A stretch of DNA of 64,000 bases from Leguminivora glycinivorella (taxonomy: Eukaryota > Arthropoda > Insecta > Lepidoptera > Tortricidae). The notes under the pieces were generated by a model that was not told the origin of the DNA, searched no databases, and worked only from the letters and a program-made list of their open reading frames with translations. The stretch lies in contig NC_062973.1 in assembly GCF_023078275.1 (NCBI RefSeq), positions 21,880,956 through 21,944,955 on the forward strand. The letters run 5' to 3'. Of this stretch, positions 42,516 through 52,926 are shown in pieces; position 1 is the stretch's first letter; every line of letters begins with the position of its first letter. A program made the position numbers and the translations under genes.

Positions 42516-42860
42516 TTAAAATGCAACAGTTCCACCATCCATTCTTGATAAAAGAATGTCATCATCATCATAATTTAGCTTACAAATGTAAGCCGCAACC
42601 TTATCTTCTGTTCGCTTAAGTAGTAGGTAAGTAGTAACGCATTTTATGTGATGTTCGACGCCTTTCGGCAAGAACTGCTCTTCATCTTTGACTGGAGCGT
42701 TAATTTTTATTATTAAATATATTCTCCTCTTTGCGGCATCATAGACTATTGTCAGACTATCGACCAAGTCTCTGGTGTTAGGGCTACAATAATCGCTAAC
42801 ATCCTGGACATTAAATAGTTCGAAAACAAAAATTAAAAAGGTAAGTATGGTCTATATCCC
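42516..42860 (-). CDS. Unassigned minus-strand frame, possible terminal exon
   Basis: The frame runs from an in-frame stop near 42,856 to a stop at 42,516. The beginning is hydrophobic (LTFLIFVFELF), followed by a soluble part with CSPNTRDL, a Cys before VTTYLLLK, CKLNYDDDD and a C-terminal MDGGTVAF. No ATG opens it. An AATAAA-type signal lies about 55 bases downstream on the minus strand (near 42,460). It could be the last exon of a small secreted protein, or chance; I do not recognise the family. Confidence 0.3.
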
Positions 42861-42904
42861 GGTAAATATACTTAAGTCAAAGAACGATCTTGTTTTCTTC
42901 TTTG

Positions 42905-43335
42905 TCGTTACACTCTTGGCAGAGTGGTAATCGTCACATCAGGGGTGGTAGCAAGCTTAACAATGCATGGCCACTCCTTACGCATTCGTAGTGGGCCACT
43001 GAATGCAGCCTTGACTTGGCCGGTCCATCGCATCTGAATCTTGTCCAGGATACTCTTAGCTTTCTTCTGCAGCACCACATTTCTAGGACATCTATCTTCT
43101 TTTCTCTTGAAGTCCATGTCTCAGCACCGTAAAGAAGTATGAGAAAATTGGGAGATACTAATGCCCTGACAAGTCGCATTTTAGTGGCATTTGTGATGTT
43201 TCTTTTTCTCCATATTTTCCTGAGCCGGTCCATGGCGGACCTGGTGATAGCCATGTGCCGCTTGATTTCTTCCACCTATTCTGTTATTGGTGCCCTGAGA
43301 GGGCCGATAGACATCTGCTTTATGCCAAAAACAGG
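42905..43335 (-). pseudogene. LINE reverse transcriptase C-terminal fragment
   Basis: Minus-strand frame (43,275 down) reads EIKRHMAITRSAMDRLRKIW, ALVSPNFLILLYGAETW and LEMWCCRRKLRVSWT, the post-catalytic segment of the same LINE type as at 27.7 kb (compare CETW and EMWCWRRMEGISW there). A frameshift follows, after which the end reads in another frame. Confidence 0.7.
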
Positions 43336-43583
43336 ACAAAAAAATCAACAAAACTTGTTCCTTAGAAGGAAGTCGAGCGTCCAAAAAATGACCATAAGGA
43401 ACATTGCCTAGAAACTAAATGTCACGACTACTACTCATTTTTTAAACAGAACTTGCTTCAATATAATAACTACTCATTAAAATCACTTTTAAACCACCTC
43501 CTACAAAAGTACAAAAGTACAGTAAGTTACATAAGTTTTGTTTCTAGCCTCTCCTGCGCCCATACTAACTTCTTCAGACAAAA

Positions 43584-45582
43584 GTTGCCACTAGGGTTTG
43601 CTCCCGGGAAATACCGGTACCGAAAGTACCGGGAATTCCCGGGATTTTTGGCCGAGCAAAGAACCGGGAAATCAACTTGAAAAATCCCGGAATTTTCGGT
43701 ACTTTCGGGACTGGTCTAATTTTTTCGCTTTTTCAAATATAACAACATATTTTTTGGCATTTTACATCTTTTATTATTATATTTCCATAACCAAACCGCA
43801 CCGGCTTCGCACGGCGTATTATTTTATCTGCCTTTTTTATTACAATGAATTGGGAGTCGGAAGAGCAAGCAAAAAGTCCTGAAGAATTCCGCCTAAACCA
43901 TAGGCACCAATGGTTACCGTTGCAATACATTGTTCCGATTAAGCGATGTGCCATTACTGGGAGATATTTAATCGCTTAGTAAAAGAAATAAGACAAATAC
44001 TATTAAAGAAATATAATAATTTATTATAGACCGGCAGTAAAACCTCACAAATTTTCCCCAAACATGTAATTTGAAGCAAAGAATGTAAACTAAAGGAAGC
44101 AAAACATTTGAGATGGTGCACTATTTTTTTGCTAGGCAGAGGGAACATTCTCGAGAAAATTAGTCATTTTCTGGAAATTACTGTGGAATACCGTAATACC
44201 ACATTGTATGTAAACATTTTTTTAAAGTTAAGCGTGTTTATAACAGCTATCCTTAAAAGTTAGACATAACTCATAAGCCATCCCCGACTTATTTTCTAGA
44301 TCTACATTTATGTATAAGAGCGACAATTCCACCATACATTATTTTGTTAAAAGTCAATCGGTACGTACGGGCAGGGTTTTCGATTGAAACTCTTAAGCAG
44401 CGTGATTTTTACCGACCGATTTTAGCACATGTCGTCATGTTTTACATATAAACAATTTATAATAACATAAAAACCGAGGGTATCGCGGTGGCCACTGGCT
44501 AGCCCCACTAGCCAGCTCAGTAGTTGAGTTTTGTATTTTTGGTGAAGGTTTGTTATATGAATTTGTGTATTTATTTTTTCTCTCGCAATCTCATTTCTCA
44601 TTTGACTCATTTCTCTGCATGTTATAAAACTGTGTTCGCGAATTTTGCGATAGACTCAAAAACTATTAAACGGATGTTTATGCGTTTTTCACATATGTAT
44701 GAATAGTGATTCTTGAGGAATGATTAAGGTTTTGTTATTATAAATTGATTATTAAAACATGACGACATGTGCTAAAATCGGTCGGTAAAAATCACGCTGC
44801 TTAAGAGCTTCAATCGAAAACCCTGCCCGTACGTACCGATCGACTTATAACAAAATAATGTATGGTGGAATTGTCGCTCTTATACATAAATGTAGATCTA
44901 GAAAATAAGTCGGGGATGGCTTATGAGTTATGTCTAACTTTTAAGGATAGCTGTTATAAACATGCTTAACTTTTAAAAAATGTTTACATATAATGTGGTA
45001 TTACGGTATTCCACAGAAATTTCCAGAAAATGACTAATTTTCTCGAGAACGTTCTCTCTGCCTAGCAAAAAAATAGTAAATGTTTTGCTTCCTTTAGTTT
45101 ACATTCTTTGCTTCAAATTACATGTTTGGGGAAAATTTGTGAGGTTTTACTGCCGGTCTATAATCAATTATTACATTTCTTTAATAGTATTTGTCTTATT
45201 TCTTTTACTAAGCGATTAAATATCTCCCAGAAATGGCAGATCGCTTAATCGGAGCAATGTATTGCAACGGTAACCATTGGTGCCTATGGTTTAGGCGGAA
45301 TTCTTCAGGATTTTTTGCTTGCTCTTCCGACTCCCAATTCATTGTAATAAAAAAAGGCAGATAAAATAATACGCCGAGCGAAGCCGGTGCGGTTTGGTTA
45401 TGGAAATATAATAATAAAAGATGTAAAATGCCAAAAATATGTTGTTATATTTGAAAAAGCGAAAAAATTTGACCAGTCCCGAAAGTACCGAAAATCCCGG
45501 GAAATCCCGGTTCCACATTGCTCCGGTACCGAAAATCCCGGTTCTTTAAAACAGTACCGGAACTGCAATCCCTAGTTGCCAC
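43584..45582. mobile_element. hAT-type giant foldback element, 8-bp target duplication
   Basis: The element (43,592-45,574, 1,983 bp) starts TAGGGTTTGC and ends GCAATCCCTA. GTTGCCAC flanks it exactly (43,584-43,591; 45,575-45,582), the hAT signature. Arms of about 0.85 kb (43,592-44,472 and 44,730-45,574) are inverted copies at high identity, with CCGGGA-rich subterminal motifs. The spacer is about 257 bp and carries its own repeat (GCGATAGACTCAAAAACTAT). No transposase; short ORFs in the arms are not genes. Transcription through it would give a long hairpin RNA. Confidence 0.9.
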
Positions 45583-45715
45583 AGAGCGCGACCTCTAAAT
45601 ATTGTCCGATTTCCCTGATTTTTGGTATATGGGCTCTGTATAGGTGTAGAACCAAGAAGAAAAGCGAAGTCAAAGATAAATCAAAATTTTGGAAAAATGA
45701 AACACCCTATTACAA

Positions 45716-46576
45716 AGTTTGCTTATTTTGTAATATATGAAGAAACAGGCTAACTTATTAAACTACTATTTGAAGGACTAAAACCTACAGATCAATAGTT
45801 GCAGATACTAATAATATTAAATTTAATACTTTTTTTGAAATGCCTATAGCTCAAATGAATGTTTTGTGTTTTTATGGTTTAATTTTAAAGAAACTTCGTA
45901 AGCTAAAAGGTCGTATCACTACTATTTATGTAATGCAAATGCACAATCTACGCAACTTCAAAGTCCACTTCCCATTTTTCAGTACGTTGACATGTCAAGG
46001 TACAATAACGTTCATGGGAATTATTTCAAGTGAAAAAATTAGTATTATTAATATGAAAGACATGTTACCTGTCACGGTGAGTAGGAACACGATACTCGCC
46101 CCGAAGAACCTCGTGTAACTGGGTCATGATGCGTGTATATTTAAATAGGCCAGACAAATGAGACAAAAAAAATCTTATTCAGGAATTTATTCGCAGCAAG
46201 CTAAAAAACCTCCTTAAGAACTTAATTTGGTTGTCAGTTAGTGTAATCTGAGTTTCCTGCACTCCAGGAGTTATGGAAAAAAAATTAGAGCCTTAAAAGG
46301 TACCTTTCCTTTTGCGTTGCCTAACCACTCGTTGAAAAAGTTATCTCGCCATCAACTTCAATGTTAATATAATAAAATTGAAAGTAGTGGCCTTTTGATA
46401 CAACACCTTTGGTCCCTGAGATGTCACCTTTGTTGATTTGGTCAAATTTTCTGTCGTACGTATCGTTTTCAAATTAAAAAGAGTTTGAATCTTTTCGCAC
46501 AAAATCCTTGCTTAGAGCAAACTACCCAAGTTTATAAGCGTTTTGAATCAAATGAAGTTAACAAGATAATTGACAT
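45716..46576. other. Mostly unassigned; one exon-like minus-strand segment
   Basis: On the minus strand, 46,131-46,079 reads TRFFGASIVFLLTVT in one frame, signal-peptide-like, and ends at CGTGACAG/GTAACA, a good splice donor. The plus-strand 92-codon frame (45,840-46,118) overlaps it without a recognisable motif. Confidence 0.3.
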
Positions 46577-46954
46577 AATTATTTTTAAAATCGGGACTTA
46601 ATCGCGTATGGCTACATAACATCGCAATGTCAATCGGGACGAAGGTTTTAGGATCTCATCCACATGGAATCCTGTCATTAATAAGTGTAAGCTGAAAATA
46701 ATATCGACAGTCGTTAAATCGAATATTGTCAGTGTTGTGTGTCGACAGAGTAACATCCCTAGTGCGCAAACAGTTCAAGTTGATACTCAAAACCAAGTGC
46801 GGGTAGTTCGAAACATCGTGCGGCTGTCAGAAGGTGTCGATGTCATTTCAAGCCAGTCTTCTCCGAGACCACGGGGACAAGGCCGACCCTGAAACGTTGG
46901 AGGTCAGTTTAATATGTAGCCATACGCGATTAAGTCCCGATTTTAAAAATAATT
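46577..46954 (+). mobile_element. Penelope-like 3' segment between inverted ends
   Basis: Ends AATTATTTTTAAAATCGGGA and its inverse bound the unit; both continue into CTTAATCGCGTATGGCTACA. From 46,632 the frame reads NRDEGFRISSTWNPVINKCK, the closing motif of Penelope-like proteins, matching 22.27-22.33 kb. The non-coding part has CCTGAAACGTTGGAGGTC near the right end. Inverted terminal arrangement is typical of Penelope-like insertions. Confidence 0.7.
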
Positions 46955-48342
46955 ATGTGTAATAATCGTGAAAGTTTAAATCAAGATAATTTACAGCTTC
47001 CTTATATTATTTATTTGATAAAATCTTATTTGACTGGCCTAAAAGAATGAAGTGTGTTTCTACTTAAATAATAAAGGTGTGCTCAACCATGACGATGCTA
47101 CATTTTTCCCTCGGGTAAATACCTACTCACACTCGTTTTTCCTTGGTACTAATTGATACATTGCGTTGTATCATCGTAATTATCTTGTGATTTATGTATG
47201 ATAACCAAAGAAATATTTATTTTAGCAAAGTACAAATTGAGTCTTACATAATAATACATATGTCATTAGTATTAAAACAAAACTTAGAATAAAAATTAAC
47301 CTAGAACGAAGTACAAAACTAAAACTAATACTTACCTAAAAATAAAATTATTTAAAAATAAAAATAAATTTAAACAACTAGGCAAGGTCACCGAGGTCTG
47401 AACCCGCCGGTAGATGATGATTAGATAGTATTATATCCGCTTAAAATAGGTATCAATCGGAATTGTTCCAGCATTTTGGTGAATATAAATTTCTGTGACG
47501 CTAACGTGTGATGTAATAATGTCAATGGTTGCCTCACTATTAATAATAAATCCTTATTTAAGTATCTTTATTACGAATTATAATATAATTATATTTAAAT
47601 TTTAAGGCATGTCTGAAATCCTCCCTCAAATTATAGAAAAGGACGTCTAAGCATCCATAATGTAGCCATTGATATAAATGTCCCTCATAATCGCTAATCT
47701 GAGTTAACTAAGCTTTTTATTACGTCTTTATACCAAATTTGGCATAAAACAGCCGTCTGACACGCGACCTCCATGTTTTTGAACGATTTTCCTTCTAATT
47801 AACGTTTTTTAGGTTATTGGAACCTCGTTATTGAGTATTCTTTATCATACTCTATTCTGCTTTATGCCGTTTAATTACATTTCGTGAATTCCTATGTGAT
47901 AATAATATTTATTCTATAAATGTACCTACTTGTACTATTATTTACTAGAAGTTACAAATAAATAGCCTAAAATAAAATAAATCCTAACTAAATGTTAAAT
48001 ATCTCCCTAAAGTCGTAAAAAGCATTTTCCATAAAAAACAAGACAAACAAAATATTAAAGATCGTTATGAGTTTATCGAGAATTTATTCTAAATCCATTA
48101 TTAACTTCATAAAATATATCCAGAAAATAATAAAACTTACCTAAACGTCGTTTCTTGTAATTTTGTAGGTAAATAATTGTAATCCGATACGTAACGATAG
48201 CCGATTCTGTTGATAAGGACAATGAAAAGGCCGGAAGTATCTTGATTATTTGGACAATGTGAATCAATGTTTTGTAGGTAAATCCCTACGACAGTAGCTA
48301 ATTATACTAATAATGACCAAACGATTTTCCTTTTATTTATTA
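46955..48342. other. 1.4 kb AT-rich, unassigned
   Basis: 47,480-47,520 (TTTCTGTGACGCTAACG) resembles 29,347-29,365, suggesting old Penelope-flank sequence; 47,215-47,415 could be a reversed LINE UTR. Nothing firm. Confidence 0.35.
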
Positions 48343-48523
48343 CTAGCTTTTGCCCGCGGCTTCGATCGCGTTAGAAAGAGACAAAATAGCCTATGTCACG
48401 CTCCATACCTTCAACTATCTCCACCTATAAAATCACGTCAATTCGTCGCTCCGTTTTGCCGTGAAAGACGGACAAACAAACAGAAACCCACACTAATTTC
48501 CCATTTATAATATTAAGTATGGA
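48343..48523 (-). mobile_element. Helitron-like short element, copy 6
   Basis: Reverse orientation, from TCCATACTTAATATTATAAA (ends 48,523) to CGCGGGCAAAAGCTAG (48,343). Confidence 0.75.
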
Positions 48524-49050
48524 TTATTTTTGACATGAATGGAATAGATGAACTCCTATATGCCTGAAGAGGGGCCTCCAAATTGGCCCGAAACAAGTCA
48601 CAACAATAGCGATATAATAACGTGAGTGCAACCGTAGATTCATTAATTATTTAAATATGTCTCACGAAAGTTTAACGTGTATAAATGTAATAGATGTCCG
48701 TTTAATACTGGTCCAAACTGATGTTATAATTATTAAATAAGAAACTACCTCTTCACTTTAATTTCGCAAAGATAGTTTGTTCCTGTGATCATTTCTACTC
48801 CGAAAGCGAAAAATTTAACCAACAACCACAAAAATACGTTCCACCAACAGATTCACTTATTGGTTTTTCATTAAAGTGATTCGTCTGTTCGAGCACAAGT
48901 AGGTACTTCTTTATAAACATATAAAATCAATGAAATCAATCAAAAGCTTTTCAATAAAAGGATTGAAACCCGATTCATCTACCAAGGCGATGCGATGGAA
49001 AATAAGGTAAGCGACAGTCGGGTGGCCATATTGAATTCGTACTGGGTTCA
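48524..49050. other. Unassigned; fragment shared with 20.1 kb
   Basis: 48,575-48,670 (GGCCCGAAACAAGTC, ATAACGTGAGTG, TATGTCTCACGAAAGTTTAA) echoes the right side of the foldback at 20,090-20,195. The rest shows nothing. Confidence 0.4.
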
Positions 49051-49287
49051 TTTGTTTTATTTATTTCATCATCCTCCTTGCGTTATCCCGGCATTTGCCA
49101 GGGCTCATGGGAGCCTAGGGTCCGCTTTGACAACTAATCCCAAGATTTGGCGTAGGCACTACTTTTACGAAAGCGACTGCCATCTGACGTTTCAACCCAA
49201 GGAGGGTAACTAGGCCTTGTTGGAATTAGTCCGGTGTCCTAACGATGTTTTCCTTCACCGAAAAGCGACTGTTTGTTTTATTTATTT
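49051..49287 (-). mobile_element. SINE family B, copy 3, 5'-truncated, 16-bp target duplication
   Basis: The element 49,067-49,271 lacks the tRNA-like head and starts at CAGTCGCTTTTCGGTGAAGG on the minus strand. TTTGTTTTATTTATTT flanks it exactly at 49,051-49,066 and 49,272-49,287. Confidence 0.9.
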
Positions 49288-49408
49288 ATTAGGCAACATA
49301 TATAGCTACAATATTGCCCCTCAAAACTCTGAAATGAGTTTGACTGTGGATACAAGAGTGGGTATGTTTTTTTTATAGTACATTACTACAACAGAGGCCG
49401 GGACAAAT

Positions 49409-49609
49409 GTTACTATTTTCAGTAGACTTTATTTATTTCATACCATGTTTGAGAAAAGCACTATACATACCTCGGCGGGAAATGGGGTTGCCCGCTTCAG
49501 ACCTATCCGTCTATATGTCTTGGCCAGCAACCCCATTTCCCGCCGAGGTATGTATAGTGCTTTTCTCAAACATGGTATGAAATAAATAAAGTCTACTGAA
49601 AATAGTAAC
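49409..49609. repeat. Perfect 83-bp inverted repeat with 35-bp loop
   Basis: Arms 49,409-49,491 and 49,527-49,609 are exact complements (GCACTATACATACCTCGGCG inside). The 70-aa minus ORF here is read-through of the palindrome. TTTCATACCATGTTTGAGAA from the arm occurs a third time near 50,018, so the hairpin may have formed by inverted duplication of an element end. Confidence 0.9.
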
Positions 49610-50129
49610 TTTGGATGGCTGTATCTCCTAAACGGTGCGTCGTAGCGCAAAAATAATCGAATTTTCGTTCCCCTTTGGTACCCCGTATACGCCTATAAAA
49701 AAACAAAAAACTAAAAAAAAATAAAAAAAAAACGAAAAAAAATTTTTTTGTATGAAAACGCACCCAAAATCAAATATTGTCTAGGGCCCGTACCAGTTGC
49801 AGTCAGCACGTCTATGAAGCCCCTTATAGTTTTTTTTTTTAATTGGCTAAATACCTGGATGTTATGTCACAATTATCTGTGTTTGGAAATTAAAAAAGAA
49901 GACTTTGCCGGCCTTGGCCTGCAAGGTTTGTATGAAATTCCATTATCTATCAATCGTCCTAGCCGCACCTGCAACGTCATACTTCGCTGCCAATTATAAG
50001 GCACATAACATCAATATTTCATACCATGTTTGAGAAAAATATTATATTGTACATGTGGTTATACAAAAAGGCTTGTGTTGTAGTGGGAGTCTCAGTAATA
50101 CCAAAGACAATTATGTAACTCCCTATAGA
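49610..50129. other. Unassigned; follows the hairpin
   Basis: An 83-codon frame (49,748-49,999) has no motif. The A-rich run near 49,690-49,750 and the arm copy at 50,018 may belong to the hairpin's parent repeat. Confidence 0.35.
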
Positions 50130-50240
50130 CGGATAAAGTCTAAGAATAAAACGTACCTCAAATCCATAGATAAAAAGGTACCGTGGCCTAGATGACGTTA
50201 CACCTTTGGGGGACGCTCAGCTAGATGGCGCTAATATTCA
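50130..50240. repeat. Dispersed repeat fragment
   Basis: ACGGATAAAGTCTAAGAATA and GCTCAGCTAGATGGCGCTAA form a short block I recall from other moth loci; no coding content. Confidence 0.4.
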
Positions 50241-50336
50241 TATTTGACGTTTTAACACATATCAAGCTAAGAATATGGGCCAAATTGTCAAATCTGAAAT
50301 TGGTAACACATAGACAACGATTTATATACAGTTTAA

Positions 50337-50384
50337 AGACGCAGGCAGGGTTACTACCCGCTAGCCCAGTCCGGTTGTGTAAAT
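50337..50384 (-). mobile_element. SINE family A, head fragment
   Basis: GCAGGCAGGGTTACTACCCG followed by CTAGCCCAGTCCGGTTG is the reversed head of family A without its B box or body. Confidence 0.65.
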
Positions 50385-50575
50385 CAAGTCGTGAAAGGTT
50401 TCAAAATTGATTTTGATGCATTGTTTGCTTAACACCGATTAATGGACGGCAAAGGTATAAGAGTAGGTATTATTAGTCCATTGTATTCCATGTTGCCGCA
50501 CCTTAGCCTCTGTCATAAGTTTTTGACTTATACTCATAAGTTCATAACCCATAACCTAGGTAACGGCCACGGATA

Positions 50576-50928
50576 TACAGAGTGGGGCCTGTAACAAAGG
50601 CGAAGAATTGAACTCTAGGCTATTTTCTCCTTATATTGATCAACATTTGTTCGGCGACTTTTAAAAATAACTTGTATTTTGATTTTTATCACCCTTGAAA
50701 GTTTTTTCTAAGAGGTAATGTATTGCGAATTCTGTTAATTCTAAAGTGTGACAGACAACGTCAATGACAACAATAATGGCGTACATTGAAGCTAATATTT
50801 ATTTTGTATGAAAAATTAAAAATTTTAAGACTTCATAATTTTTAAAAGTCACTGAACAAATGTTGATCAGTATAAGGAGAATAGCCTACAGTTCAATTCT
50901 TCGCCTTTGTTACAGGCCCCACTCTGTA
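50576..50928. mobile_element. Tc1/mariner-type MITE with about 75-bp inverted ends
   Basis: Element 50,578-50,926 starts CAGAGTGGGGCCTGTAACAA and ends with the inverse, with TA on both sides. Arms extend through GGCGAAGAATTGAACT and ATTGATCAACATTTGTT with few mismatches. 349 bp, no ORF. Confidence 0.85.
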
Positions 50929-50948
50929 TGTAATTCATCGTTTGTTTT

Positions 50949-51146
50949 TAACCCCCAACGGGGTTATAATTTTGACGTATCTGTCTCTCTGTTTGCCTGT
51001 CTGTGGGTCTGTTTGTCTGTGTGTGTCTGTCTGTGATAGTGTAGCTCCCGAACGGATGAACCGATTCAGTTTTTTTTTGTTTGAAACTTGAATTATTCGG
51101 GAGTATTCTTAGCCATGTTTCATGAAAATCAGTCCTCTATGTCGGG
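50949..51146 (+). repeat. Repeat family D, copy 2
   Basis: TAACCCCCAACGGGG, a TCTG-rich tract, CGAACGGATGAACCGATTC and TTAGCCATGTTTCATGAAAA, collinear with 2641-2866. Confidence 0.7.
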
Positions 51147-51159
51147 GTTTTTTTTTTTT

Positions 51160-51350
51160 CAAATTTTTAATTTTGTGATTACATATATTAGACTAATCAG
51201 CGATTGACCGTAGTCTTGCCTGATGGAAAGTGAAGAGATAGTCATGGAATGGCCTTATAGCCTTTTCGTTCTTGCTTTAAAGAGACCGAGGTCGTATTTT
51301 TCAGGGAACACCGATGGTGGAAGCGCATTCCATTCATGTTCATTCGCATT
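51160..51350 (+). repeat. Dispersed repeat, distant relative of 101-370
   Basis: GTCTTGCCTGATGGAAAGTG and GGTGGAAGCGCATTCCATTC resemble the first repeat in theme (GCCTGATGGAAAG; CTCATTCCAC) but are diverged. Confidence 0.4.
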
Positions 51351-52433
51351 CCATTCCAGTCCGCATAACAAAAAATGAGGAAAACCGTTAATTAAAATTA
51401 AGATTTACAATTTTGTAAATCTATTAATTAATGTTTTGGCTTTAAATTAGTAAGTTAATGAATGTCATTTTTCGTGCTAAGCTATTAAGAAACGTGTTCT
51501 TAACCGTGAAATAGTAGAAGGCTCTTTACAAGCAAGAAGTGATTTTGTATGCGCCGGGCACGATACACTCCTTACAAAAATATTCTCAGCAAAGTGGTTT
51601 TTTACACGTTTTATTTTCTTCTCAGTTGCGCACACCTGACGCCGAGACGTCGACTCGAGAGTCGCAATGAAAATTCGTCTTTTTGCCAAATTTGAAGTTA
51701 TTCTTTGCCGTGCTATGTTTTTCTTGCTTCGTTCTTATATTTTAATGATGTAATTCTTGTAGTTTCATAAAGTTGGCGGAACACGAATGAAACTGCAAGA
51801 GCTATGTTGGAGGAGCCTTTGTGGATTTATTATTATTTTATTTATTTGGCGTATAATGGTGCTCACGCACTGGGTTGTTATACATGTTAAATAACATGGT
51901 GTGACAGGGACAGCGCGTCATCGCGCCATCGCACCGTCCCAAAGACGCTACAGGAGCGAAAATAGGATCAATTTGGGAATTTTAGGTAAAATAAATATAC
52001 CTACTACTAGTGTTATTAACTAGATTTATCGAAAAAAAATGTCCTTTCAGAACAACTCAGTTAAAGGGTCCGCTCTCGACTGTTTCCTCCTTCAAAACTT
52101 GATAAATCCTAACGAAATTTGAGAATCTGAATCTGTGTCGGACCGTTTAGGTTTTTTGGTTAATTGTTACCAATTTTAAATACCACACCTTTTTTGTGCC
52201 ATAATCAATAAGGCCGTTTTTGGAAATTTTTGATGGGCTCTAGCATCTTTAAAAATAAGAATATCAAAAAATCAAAACGTTACAACACAGATTAAAATAA
52301 AAATAACCTGTGTTGAAAAAAACATTGATCTATCTTCACAAACCAGGGAGGAAATAGTCAACTATTTCCCGAGCGTTTGTATGAAGAATTGACCGCTCAT
52401 GTATAGTCATAAACGGTTACATTTATAACAGAC
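51351..52433. other. Unassigned; part may be a DNA element
   Basis: 52,055-52,380 begins AAAGGGTCCGCTCTCGAC and contains GGAGGAAATAGTCAACTATT; it ends near GTGTGGGAGCGGAC, a possible inverse of the start. Coding frames are absent. Confidence 0.35.
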
Positions 52434-52574
52434 AGTGTGGGAGCGGACATGGAAGAGAACAATCTTTCACCTCAGGATGCCGAAGACCGGGAAAAGTGGA
52501 GAAGGCTGAGCAGGAAAGCGGACCCTGGCGCTAGGCCGGGAAAACGCTAGGTTGAAGAAGAAGAGTGTGGGAGC
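52434..52574 (+). mobile_element. 5'-truncated RTE-like LINE tail with 11-bp target duplication
   Basis: AGTGTGGGAGC repeats at 52,434-52,444 and 52,564-52,574. The 119-bp insert encodes LSPQDAEDREKWRRLSRKAD and ends ARPGKR, stop, then a GAAGAAGA tail: the last codons of an RTE-like LINE. Compare AQDREKWK at 3.2 kb. Confidence 0.85.
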
Positions 52575-52926
52575 ACCATAAGTTTTTATCAATTGAATAT
52601 TAAGGACAGTGAAAGTTTTATGTCTTGATCTTTTTAAAAACATTTCCATCCCTTTTATTTAGTTACAGTAGAAGAAGTTCACGATTTCCGATTTTTCGAA
52701 CCGTAAGGAAACCCCAAATCCGACCTTTTCTTGCAAAATCGACGTATATAAAATGTTACGGCCAGCGATTTCATCTAAACCTAACTTTGATGTTCACTGG
52801 ATCATAAAGCACTTGAGTATTTCCGTCATACCGAATTATAGATTCGGAATAAATAAATACCGTCCAATGCTTTAATCTTCAATAGTAATAAATACATATG
52901 AATACATTATAGATACTTTGAAATAG
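52575..52926. other. Unassigned AT-rich stretch
   Basis: 60-codon frames on both strands without motifs. Confidence 0.4.

Larger units (their letters stand above)
42285..45715. mobile_element. Outer inverted structure enclosing nested insertions
   Basis: 42,285-42,411 (AAAGTAGGGTGTTACAT ... TTTAGAGGTCGCGCT) is an imperfect inverted match of 45,582-45,715 (AGAGCGCGACCTCTAAAT ... AAACACCCTATTACAAAG). Inside lie an unassigned minus-strand frame, a LINE fragment and the hAT foldback. It may be an old DNA element, or two copies of one repeat in opposite orientation. Confidence 0.5.
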
